Shown: positions 1 to 6,407 of the stretch, one piece after another
Numbering within the stretch: the stretch's first letter is position 1
How the letters are laid out: each line of letters begins with the position of its first letter
Source: Pseudobacteroides cellulosolvens ATCC 35603 = DSM 2933
GTDB lineage: Bacteria > Bacillota > Clostridia > Acetivibrionales > DSM-2933
Length of the DNA: 64,000 nt
Assembly (NCBI RefSeq): GCF_001262605.1
Contig: NZ_LGTC01000001.1
Coordinates: 6,398,001 to 6,462,000 of the forward strand
Direction: 5' to 3'
The notes under the pieces: generated by a model
What the model was told of the DNA's origin: nothing
Seen by the model: only the letters and a program-made list of their open reading frames with translations
Database searches by the model: none
Made by a program: the position numbers and the translations under genes

Positions 1-1
1 T

Positions 2-229
2 AACAATTTAGTTCCATTTATAGGGCAGCAGGAGTATTTTCCTGAGTATTTTAGAAGATTGAAACGCTGGGTTGTTAAGTATGATGACGATTCATTATAT
101 GTATTTAATCCTGTAAATATCGATGGAAAAGACTATATCAATATTAGTGACATTGGTGCGGCCTTTGGTTTTAGCTTCTCAATGGAAAAGGACGATATAA
201 AGCGGATTCAGCTTATAAATGTTGCATAG
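2..229 (+). CDS. Hypothetical protein, C-terminal part
   Basis: This open frame runs in from the left edge and ends at TAG 227-229. Its last ~35 residues (INISDIGAAFGFSFSMEKDD) closely match the C-terminus of the next gene (ININDIGEALGFSFTMEKDD), so the two are tandem paralogues. The shared motif loosely recalls the C-terminal part of copper-amine-oxidase-N-like stalk domains, but the resemblance is too weak for a function. It lies in the tRNA-Arg island. Confidence 0.6.
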   Translation, partial: NNLVPFIGQQEYFPEYFRRLKRWVVKYDDDSLYVFNPVNIDGKDYINISDIGAAFGFSFSMEKDDIKRIQLINVA

Positions 230-255
230 CTATAATTTAAGGGGGTAACGATAAA

Positions 256-738
256 ATGGCTTATATTACATATGCAAATGGTTACAATACAATGTACAAA
301 ATTGACGGAAAGTACGTTTATTCAGGTAGAACAGATTTTTCAGAAGGTGAAATCGGTACAGCTAATGTAAGTATGCTGCAGGATAGCGAGTCAGGTAAGT
401 TTTTGGTTGAGAGTGGATTTATATGTGGAATAATACATGTGGCTCTTGGTCACTATACTTGCATAGATTTTGGATATTCAGAATCAGGAGGCAAGATTCA
501 AATTCCAATTGAATTTGCTCGAATAGTTGAAGAAGATGGAGATTATACAGATTATTTCAGTATATCGCACCATAAAGTCCTTAAGTACAAAGATATATCG
601 TATATACTGGAACAAATATACATTGGCGGGAAAGAACATATAAACATTAATGACATTGGCGAAGCTCTAGGATTTAGCTTTACCATGGAGAAAGATGATA
701 CCAATAAGCTCCAGTTAATTAAGGTTGCTAAATTATAG
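256..738 (+). CDS. Hypothetical protein, paralogue of the upstream gene
   Basis: A 160-residue soluble protein with no signal peptide or membrane segment. It starts at ATG 256 behind a GGGGG-type ribosome binding site at 241-245 and follows its paralogue by 26 nt, so the two are probably co-transcribed. The N-terminal two thirds are rich in Tyr, Gly and Ile; the last ~35 residues hold the motif shared with the upstream gene. I do not recognise the family. Position in the island suggests phage or accessory origin. Confidence 0.6.
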   Translation: MAYITYANGYNTMYKIDGKYVYSGRTDFSEGEIGTANVSMLQDSESGKFLVESGFICGIIHVALGHYTCIDFGYSESGGKIQIPIEFARIVEEDGDYTDYFSISHHKVLKYKDISYILEQIYIGGKEHININDIGEALGFSFTMEKDDTNKLQLIKVAKL

Positions 739-760
739 CAGTACCCAGGGGAGGGTAAAT

Positions 761-796
761 CACTTCTATAATAGCATTTTTTAACTAAAAAAGATT
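761..796 (+). repeat. 36-bp direct repeat, left copy
   Basis: CACTTCTATAATAGCAT followed by a T run and AACTAAAAAAGAT recurs almost unchanged at 1382-1417. The two copies flank the terminase remnant and the G-rich inverted repeat. The left copy directly follows a short piece of the same G-rich motif (about 745-760). Direct repeats around foreign DNA suggest an insertion or recombination footprint. Confidence 0.6.
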
Positions 797-962
797 AAAG
801 AATACTTGCAAAAATTATTAATTGAAAAATATGGATATTGATTGATATACCCCCCAGGGGTTAAAAAACTAAAATTTTGATTTCTCGGATACGAGGCTAG
901 CCGATACGTAAACAAAAAGTTCCCACATCAGCTTTTTAAAATTTTGAAAGGAGATTCTAGCG

Positions 963-1124
963 ATGCCAACACCACCAAAACCGTTTTCTGTCCTAACCAA
1001 CGAGAATAAATCGCACAGGACTAAAGCTGAATTAAAACAGCGTGAAGAGGGAGAAAAAGCCCTTGCTACAGGTAAGGCATTAAAGGAACGTCCCAGGGGG
1101 AGGGTAAATCCCTATAGCTTTTAA
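963..1124 (+). pseudogene. Phage terminase small subunit, N-terminal fragment
   Basis: A 53-codon frame starts at ATG 963 behind the ribosome binding site AAAGGAGA (about 947-954). It reads MPTPPKPFSVLTNENKSHRT and continues with a TKAELKQREEGEKAL-type segment, which is the N-terminus typical of small terminase subunits of clostridial prophages. After about residue 43 the frame enters the G-rich repeat and stops at TAA 1122, so the DNA-packaging domain is missing and no large subunit follows. I infer a decayed or truncated prophage gene. The family assignment rests on the remembered N-terminal pattern. Confidence 0.55.
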
Positions 1125-1297
1125 TGTTCAAAACCGTGTCCACGTCGCACAAAAATTTTCGCAAAATTTTGAAAAAATACTGAGTGGGTTATTCGAAATA
1201 ATACACCATAAAAAAATTCATTTGGGGACATTTTTTTACAAGCGATAGCTGCCCGGTTTTGAAGCTTAACCCTCCTAGAGATTTACCCTCCCCCAGG
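1092..1297. repeat. G-rich inverted-repeat element
   Basis: A ~45-bp sequence beginning CCCAGGGGGAGGGTAAATC and ending TTCAAAACCG (1092-1136) recurs inverted at 1254-1297, with about 117 bp of AT-rich sequence between. The left half recurs again at 6118-6164, and its first part at about 745-760. The arms are not perfect; the far ends match best. It interrupts the terminase fragment. It could be a small palindromic element or a conserved phage packaging-region sequence. Confidence 0.5.
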
Positions 1298-1344
1298 CCA
1301 TGGGGGTTATAGGTGCTGTTACCTGATATAAAAAAGCAAATAAA

Positions 1345-1364
1345 AAGTACCCTGCCAGGTACTT
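1345..1364. other. Short palindrome upstream of the sigma-factor gene
   Basis: AAGTACC and GGTACTT form a 7-bp stem with a 6-nt loop. Read on the minus strand it is followed by T-rich sequence, so it could be a weak terminator; it could also be an operator for the sigma-factor promoter, which may use TATAAT at 1388-1393. Confidence 0.3.
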
Positions 1365-1381
1365 AAAAAATCACTTAATTC

Positions 1382-1417
1382 CACTTCTATAATAGCATCT
1401 TTTAACTAAAAAAGATA
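1382..1417 (+). repeat. 36-bp direct repeat, right copy
   Basis: Near-identical to 761-796. This copy contains TATAAT at 1388-1393, a plausible -10 element for the sigma-factor gene starting at 1445, though no good -35 box is visible 17 bp upstream. Confidence 0.55.
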
Positions 1418-1444
1418 GTAACTTATTGGAATGGAGTGGATATC

Positions 1445-2167
1445 ATGGAATGTAAATTTACAAACGAAGAACTGGTAATGAAGTATCAAAACGGAGATTA
1501 TAAAGCATTAGAAATAATCTCGGAAAATAATATGGGGTTAATTCGACATATCGCATCCAGGTATAGTGTTCATTGTAATTACATCGACCATAATGATTTA
1601 ATACAGCAAGGGTGGACCGGATTATACAGAGCTGTTCAAACTTATAAAGCAGATATGCCAAACAGTGCAAAGTTTAGTACATGGGCAGGTTATTGGATTC
1701 AACAGGCTATTCAAAGGTACTTGGAGCAAGAAACACCTAAAACTAATGAAACTAGCTTATATGAAGAAATTGGAGAAGATATAACACTTGAAGATTGCTT
1801 AGAGGATCCGGAAGCATTAAATAATTTATGGAGCTATATCGAGAGGCAAGATCTTCGCCGGGAACTTGAAAAGATTATGAATGAAAGACTTTCGCTTAAG
1901 GAAAGAGAAATATTGAAGCTAAGGTTTGGGTGGAATGATAATATTCAATGGGATTTTCGAAGCATTGGAAAAGTTTTTGGAAATACAGGCCAAAACGTAC
2001 ATACATCTTATAAAAATGCATTATACAAATTAAGAAGATCTCCCTGGGGGCAAAAGCGAATAGCTGAGCATTTAGTTGAAAAGAGGTTGAGGTGTAGAAA
2101 TATTCCTCTAAGTACTATTTTATTGGAGAAGCTGCACCAGGTCCAGGGATATGCTTTGAAAGTGTAA
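1445..2167 (+). CDS. Sigma-70 family RNA polymerase sigma factor
   Basis: A 240-residue sigma factor with region 2 at about residues 30-95 (HNDLIQQGWTGLYRAVQTYK, then FSTWAGYWIQQAIQRYL) and region 4 near 150-200 (LSLKEREILKLRFG and a helix-turn-helix). Region 1.1 is absent, as in sporulation-type and phage or ICE-borne sigma factors. The frame is also open from GTG 1436, but ATG 1445 has GGAGTGGA at 1433-1440 with correct spacing and is preferred. It probably directs polymerase to island or prophage promoters. A terminator follows at 2274. Confidence 0.85.
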   Translation: MECKFTNEELVMKYQNGDYKALEIISENNMGLIRHIASRYSVHCNYIDHNDLIQQGWTGLYRAVQTYKADMPNSAKFSTWAGYWIQQAIQRYLEQETPKTNETSLYEEIGEDITLEDCLEDPEALNNLWSYIERQDLRRELEKIMNERLSLKEREILKLRFGWNDNIQWDFRSIGKVFGNTGQNVHTSYKNALYKLRRSPWGQKRIAEHLVEKRLRCRNIPLSTILLEKLHQVQGYALKV

Positions 2168-2273
2168 AAGTTCTGTAATAGAATTTAACACTATATTCAT
2201 AATTCCTTAACGTAAAGGGTATATGATATAAATAACAGGGCACCCCCCTGATAAAAATAGATTTTTACCCTAT

Positions 2274-2297
2274 AGAGAGCCGAAAGGCTCTTTTATT
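2274..2297 (+). terminator. Rho-independent terminator
   Basis: AGAGCC-GAAA-GGCTCT stem-loop followed by TTTATT, about 105 bp after the sigma-factor stop codon. Confidence 0.7.
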
Positions 2298-2458
2298 AAT
2301 AGCTTGTAAGGTAGGTAAAAACCAGTTTATACGAAAAGGCGTAATGCCATAGAGGTGTGCTTCTGTCCTGAAAAGTAGGCATAGTATCTAATTATTATAC
2401 CCAAAATATAAAGCAACTTTGAACTAAGGATACTTTATATAATTAATGTGTAAAAATG

Positions 2459-3082
2459 CTATTTGCTTAGATTCTGTGTACAGAAATGTTTTGTCTTATC
2501 ATATGTTTCCCCAAATTTAAATGGCAATGCTTCTTTGATTCTATCAGTTAAACAATCTTTTAAGGAACTTAAAGCTAGCATATCACTTGCTTTATGAGTG
2601 GAAGCAGTATTTCTGAATATATGGAAAACACTTTCAAATAGATTTGATGAGGACACTATAGCTTTATCCCTTAGAGCCTGATCAATACATAAAAGCATTG
2701 CTTCTGAAAAATCTAGTCTATCTATATTATACTCTATAATAAGTAATTCAGCTTCTCCGCTATATTTCCAATTAGATATATTCTCAATATGTTCGATGAA
2801 ATTGCAAAACATTTTATTACTAAATGACCATTTTACATCATTGATTGTACAAACTACTTTCTCATCTTCATATGCACCATACCAATAAGCCCCATATCCT
2901 GGGAGGAAGAAATCAACAAAGCTTCCTGAACGGTGATGATAATACTCTATAGAACTTAATATTTCATCTTTTACAAACTTACTTGTTGGTCTGGCAAATA
3001 ATATACCAATAGCCTTCCTTTGTTCTTCATATCTAGCTTTTAAATCTCGTATCATATTTTCATAAGTTAATGCTTCTAACAA
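2459..3082 (-). CDS. Hypothetical protein
   Basis: A 207-residue soluble protein, the only minus-strand gene in the left half of the island. It starts at TTG with AGGGGTG seven bases upstream. The N-terminus (about residues 1-45) looks helical and charged; the middle is rich in Tyr and Gly (FFLPGYGAYWYGAY). No signal peptide, membrane segment or catalytic motif is recognised. Its opposite orientation suggests its own regulation or cargo status. Confidence 0.6.
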   Translation of the reverse strand: MLEALTYENMIRDLKARYEEQRKAIGILFARPTSKFVKDEILSSIEYYHHRSGSFVDFFLPGYGAYWYGAYEDEKVVCTINDVKWSFSNKMFCNFIEHIENISNWKYSGEAELLIIEYNIDRLDFSEAMLLCIDQALRDKAIVSSSNLFESVFHIFRNTASTHKASDMLALSSLKDCLTDRIKEALPFKFGETYDKTKHFCTQNLSK

Positions 3083-3331
3083 AACTAATCACCCCTACAA
3101 CCGTATTTTTATATACTATTTCAACATTTATATATAAAAATCCTGCAATGTTGGCAAATATTAAATAGCATCTTAAATTCTCCCAAAGGAAGTATATTGC
3201 TTTATTTGGGATATGTATAGCAATCCCAAAATCTCACTTATATAGAGAGGACCGAGCGATATTATAAATTTTTATGTTTATTATATCAGTTGATTAAAAA
3301 TATCCATAGAAGTAAAGATAGATAATAATGA

Positions 3332-3361
3332 TTGACATGTATTGATATAGTTTGATATAAT
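3332..3361 (+). promoter_or_regulatory. Sigma-A promoter with TTGAtAT-type repeats
   Basis: TTGACA (3332-3337) and TATAAT (3356-3361) are both consensus, with an 18-bp spacer, just upstream of the excisionase-like gene at 3385. The spacer holds repeated TTGAtAT-like steps (TTGACAT, TTGATAT, TTGATAT) that could be operator half-sites for a small HTH protein such as the ones encoded just downstream. Confidence 0.65.
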
Positions 3362-3384
3362 TATATATGGAAGGAGGGTTTTAG

Positions 3385-3567
3385 ATGGGTATTGATAGCT
3401 TGCCAGAGATATGTACACCAAAACAACTGGCAGAGTTTTTACAAGTAAGTGATCAAACAATAAAGAGAGCTATAAAAGCTGGAAAGTTAAAGGCATTTAA
3501 GATTAATAAGGATTGGAGAATTGAGAAGGAAGCTGTAAAGCAATGGCTAATGGAAGGACAAAAATAA
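3385..3567 (+). CDS. Excisionase-family helix-turn-helix protein
   Basis: A 60-residue single-domain DNA-binding protein of the excisionase/MerR-like winged-helix class: TPKQLAEFLQVSDQTIKRAI, then KAFKINKDWRIEKEAVKQWL. The whole length is the domain. A strong GGAAGGAGGG ribosome binding site precedes ATG 3385. Such proteins act as excision factors for tyrosine integrases or as local repressors; the likely tRNA-integrated status of the island fits either role. Confidence 0.8.
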   Translation: MGIDSLPEICTPKQLAEFLQVSDQTIKRAIKAGKLKAFKINKDWRIEKEAVKQWLMEGQK

Positions 3568-3570
3568 TTT

Positions 3571-3631
3571 ATAGCCCCTGCCGCCGACCAAAGCATTCAG
3601 GAGCTATCAATAACCACCCTTGAAAGAGTGG
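3571..3631 (+). other. Paired hairpins after the excisionase-like gene
   Basis: ATAGCCCCTG (3571-3580) pairs with CAGGAGCTAT (3598-3607) around an unusually C/G-rich loop, and CCACCCTT pairs imperfectly with AAGAGTGG at 3614-3631. The segment is more GC-rich than its surroundings. It may be a terminator or attenuator between the excisionase-like gene and the next gene. Confidence 0.4.
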
Positions 3632-3714
3632 AATCTTATTATATTATAAAGTAGTTTCCAACTTCTTTCAAGAAAAAACGTATAACTATTTTATAACTTG
3701 AGAGGAGAATATCT

Positions 3715-4254
3715 ATGATCAAATTTAATGGAAATTCAGGCCTTGAGGCTCATTTTAATGAATTTTTAAACTGTCGAATCAATGATATACAATCCCATTT
3801 ACTTCAAGATCCAGAATATATAAAAATAAATAATCAGAGCATTGAGTTGTTTGCACAAATTTCCAGTCAAATACCAAAGTCTTTAGCAAGTGCTTATGAG
3901 GAGAACGAAACAGTTTTATTATCAAAAGAAAGTGAATTTTGCTATTTACAAGGTTTTAATGATGGGCCAAAATTTAAATTTCTACTTGGAATGAGTCAGA
4001 AAGACACTAATGCACTTGACATGACAACACGAAATTTTGAAGAAATCTATGCTAATATTGATAGAATATTGAAGAATAATGCAGACTATAAAGAAGCAAA
4101 ACAAAAGCTACATAAGTACTTTTCGAAGATTGATAAAGAAATAGCCAGTGAGCTTTCGGATATTAATACCTGCTTAGAAGTTGAGTGTCAAGAGGCAGGT
4201 TATAACCAAGGCTTTTCAGATGCAGTAAGGCTAATAACAAATTGTTTATTGTAA
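3715..4254 (+). CDS. Hypothetical protein (DUF6809-like)
   Basis: A 179-residue soluble, probably helical protein with a GAGGAGA ribosome binding site before ATG 3715. The C-terminal ~60 residues (YKEAKQKLHKYF and later YNQGFSDAVRLI) resemble small clostridial DUF6809-type proteins found in mobile elements, including the final GF.dAVRLI helix. It opens a run of small genes (3715-5289). No function is known to me, and the family link is tentative. Confidence 0.6.
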   Translation: MIKFNGNSGLEAHFNEFLNCRINDIQSHLLQDPEYIKINNQSIELFAQISSQIPKSLASAYEENETVLLSKESEFCYLQGFNDGPKFKFLLGMSQKDTNALDMTTRNFEEIYANIDRILKNNADYKEAKQKLHKYFSKIDKEIASELSDINTCLEVECQEAGYNQGFSDAVRLITNCLL

Positions 4255-4278
4255 ATTAAATGAAAGGAATTTTGGAAT

Positions 4279-4428
4279 ATGACTAGATCTAGAAAAAGGG
4301 AGAAGTTTAAAATACACTTACTGCTAAACGGAAAACCTGCAACAGAACAAGAAATAATTGATGCACTGAATAGAAAAAGTCTTGAGAAAGAACTTGGTAA
4401 GCTGAAAAACAGTAACATGGAGGTGTAA
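4279..4428 (+). CDS. Small hypothetical protein
   Basis: A 49-residue charged protein beginning MTRSRKREKFKIHLLLNGKP. AAAGGAA lies about 8 bp upstream of ATG 4279, and the next gene begins 2 nt after its stop, with that gene's GGAGGTG ribosome binding site inside this gene's last codons. Tight packing between two real genes argues that it is translated. The sequence looks helical (EQEIIDALNRKSLEKELGKL). Confidence 0.55.
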   Translation: MTRSRKREKFKIHLLLNGKPATEQEIIDALNRKSLEKELGKLKNSNMEV

Positions 4429-4430
4429 GT

Positions 4431-4883
4431 ATGTATCAAGCCAATGTTGAATCAAAAACCCTAAATTATAGGGATAGGATTTTAAGAATTATTTATGAAA
4501 GAGCAATACAGCAGCTATCAATAGATGCGAAGATACCGCTATTTGAATTGGATTCAGCCTTGATAGGTAAAAGTCAATTACGTCTAGATCAAATTGAATC
4601 TATATGCAGAGCTTTAAATTGCACTCCTTCAGATATTATTAAACCGCGACTACCTATGAAAGATACACCCTCTGTGAAACCCCGATATCAGAATCAAAAG
4701 GACTTCGAAATAACAAAACCTTTTCTAAAGGTAAGAGAAGCTGCTAACGTTTACAATATTGGACGAAATCTTATTTACTCAGCAATACACAATAAGGAGT
4801 TAAAAGCTTATAAACCAAACTGCCGAGATTACCTTATCAAAGTTACAGAGATAGAGGCTTGGATACAAAGTAAACCTATATAA
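4431..4883 (+). CDS. Two-domain regulator: Cro/XRE-like HTH plus excisionase-like HTH
   Basis: A 150-residue protein. Residues 10-75 resemble a Cro/C1 helix-turn-helix (lrLDQIESICRALNCTPSDI is the typical last helix). Residues 95-150 form an excisionase-type winged helix (LKVREAANVYNIGRNLIYSA, ending EIEAWIQSKP). The ribosome binding site GGAGGTG sits in the preceding gene. Probably a DNA-binding controller of island gene expression or excision. A hairpin terminator follows at 4901. Confidence 0.75.
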   Translation: MYQANVESKTLNYRDRILRIIYERAIQQLSIDAKIPLFELDSALIGKSQLRLDQIESICRALNCTPSDIIKPRLPMKDTPSVKPRYQNQKDFEITKPFLKVREAANVYNIGRNLIYSAIHNKELKAYKPNCRDYLIKVTEIEAWIQSKPI

Positions 4884-4900
4884 TAATTTCATAACAAATA

Positions 4901-4938
4901 CAATGGGGGCCAGAGAAATTGTGGCTCCTATTGTTTTC
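4901..4938 (+). terminator. Rho-independent terminator
   Basis: CAATGGGGGCCA pairs with TGGCTCCTATTG (10 of 12 positions) and is followed by TTTTCT, 18 bp after the stop codon at 4883. It ends the 3715-4883 gene run. Confidence 0.7.
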
Positions 4939-5031
4939 TATTGTTAAAGTTCATAAGTATAATTTTATCAAATGTTGGCGATAACAGAAAATAGGTTTCA
5001 ATAACAAAATATATGCACAGGAGGTAGATAA

Positions 5032-5289
5032 ATGAGAACTGTTGTACATTACTCTAACCTTAAACAGCTTATGGCAAAGTACGGAATGACAATATCAGAT
5101 ATCTCACAAATAGTTGGAAAGAGTTATCGGCAGACAATTAAAATTCTGAATAAAGAAAAAATGCAATCTGGGACAATACCGGTATTTAACGTGAATGAGG
5201 CAAGTAAAATTGTAATATATTTTCATAAGCTTGGAGAAGCATCCGTTACTCTGGACGAATTATTTTTTGATCAAGTGGAAACAGTTTAA
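5032..5289 (+). CDS. Small XRE-like DNA-binding protein
   Basis: An 85-residue protein with a helix-turn-helix near residues 8-40 (LKQLMAKYGMTISDISQIVG). A strong GGAGGTAGATAA ribosome binding site precedes ATG 5032, and a terminator follows at 5337. Likely a phage- or ICE-type repressor or accessory regulator. The C-terminal half has no recognised fold. Confidence 0.65.
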   Translation: MRTVVHYSNLKQLMAKYGMTISDISQIVGKSYRQTIKILNKEKMQSGTIPVFNVNEASKIVIYFHKLGEASVTLDELFFDQVETV

Positions 5290-5336
5290 TCCCATAACGG
5301 TACTTCTAATATATAAATTTTAAGCTTTAATTCTTT

Positions 5337-5375
5337 AAATAGGCAAGCATTATAAAAATGGGCTGCCTATTTTTA
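5337..5375 (+). terminator. Rho-independent terminator
   Basis: AAATAGGCA and TGCCTATTT form a 9-bp stem followed by a T run (TTTTTATT), 48 bp after the stop of the 5032 gene. Confidence 0.75.
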
Positions 5376-5463
5376 TTATATTTATCAGCCCTCACCTTAA
5401 AATTTATAATAATTACCACACAATGACCGGAGGTGGCGACCTTTTCCATCTCTACAAAAATTT

Positions 5464-5676
5464 TTAGAAAGGGGGGATTAAACTTTTTATGCCTTGGAAT
5501 GCGTAAATAACCTGCTTGGTCATTTTCCATAGAGCTCTTTTTGTAAGTATTTCGTCAATTTGATACCACACCCCCCTATGGGAATGCCCTACGTTTTCTT
5601 TGAAGCTGCATCCTCGGTGTTTTAAATCACCTGCCAGTAATTCGTTATGGGGGGTACCTATAGTTATCTTGTTCAT
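5464..5676 (-). other. Unexplained minus-strand open frame in a 450-bp gap, possible phage remnant
   Basis: Between 5290 and 5741 no plus-strand gene is visible. On the minus strand a 70-codon frame (5464-5676) runs into an overlapping second frame (5327-5530). The DNA here is more GC-rich than the island average and contains runs such as CCCCCCTATGGG and GGGGGG like those of the phage remnant at 960-1300. I recognise no protein family. It may be decayed phage DNA. Confidence 0.25.
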
Positions 5677-5741
5677 ATATTTGATGAAGTTCTATAAAAT
5701 ATGTTATATAATGTAACTGAAGCTAAAATAATAGATAGGGC

Positions 5742-6116
5742 GTGAATGAGATGAAAAAATTTTTTATAGTACTTGGAACTATAATGTTTGGTGTTAGTGC
5801 ATTTATGATTTATTTAGGCTACGATAAGATAACAAACTATACAAACTTATCATCATCCATAGATTCTACGGGCTCTATAAGTAACTCATTAAGAAATAAT
5901 GCTTATGTTGGTGGAGACGCTTATAATTATATAATTAATAGCAATTATGCCACTGGATTTTTTGTGCTTGCAGTATTATTTGTAATATTAGGGTTTGGAT
6001 TTATAATTATTGGCTATTTACAAAGTATAGAAAGCCTCAATGAAAGTTTAAAATATTTAAATAAAAAGCAAATTGACTTGGTTAGCAATGCTAATTCCAA
6101 GGTTAACAATACATAA
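5742..6116 (+). CDS. Small membrane protein
   Basis: A protein of 121-124 residues with two membrane segments: residues about 5-27 (FFIVLGTIMFGVSAFMIYLG) and about 72-95 (FFVLAVLFVILGFGFIIIGY). A ~45-residue polar, Asn/Ser-rich stretch between them would be extracytoplasmic, and the C-terminal tail is charged. The start is GTG 5742 or ATG 5751; neither has a strong ribosome binding site. No family recognised. It lies just upstream of the NACHT gene but is separated from it by the G-rich repeat at 6118. Confidence 0.55.
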   Translation: MNEMKKFFIVLGTIMFGVSAFMIYLGYDKITNYTNLSSSIDSTGSISNSLRNNAYVGGDAYNYIINSNYATGFFVLAVLFVILGFGFIIIGYLQSIESLNESLKYLNKKQIDLVSNANSKVNNT

Positions 6117-6117
6117 A

Positions 6118-6164
6118 CCTCAGGGGGGAGGGTAAATCCCTATAGCTTTTAATGTTCAAAACCG
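6118..6164 (+). repeat. Third copy of the G-rich repeat
   Basis: This 47-bp copy matches the left arm at 1092-1136 (GGGAGGGTAAATCCCTATAG, then the same AATGTTCAAAACCG end). It directly follows the stop codon of the small membrane protein and has no inverted partner nearby. The gap from 6165 to 6407 holds no other recognised feature. Confidence 0.6.
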
Positions 6165-6407
6165 CAGCCTAAGCACACGCAAATTTTTTTCCCAAAATTA
6201 GATAAATTCAGAATTTTAACAGAAGAAATAAAATAGTCAGGTGGCTGTTCTCTACAATCTTTTTATCTTGGTAATAAATGCAATAGGTCATTATTTATTT
6301 GTTTTTAGCCCTATCATAAACTTCATTGGGAGCCAATAAATATTTGCCTATAATACCTATATATGCTAAAGTTATATGTAAATATAGCTGTTTCTTAGGA
6401 GGATTTT

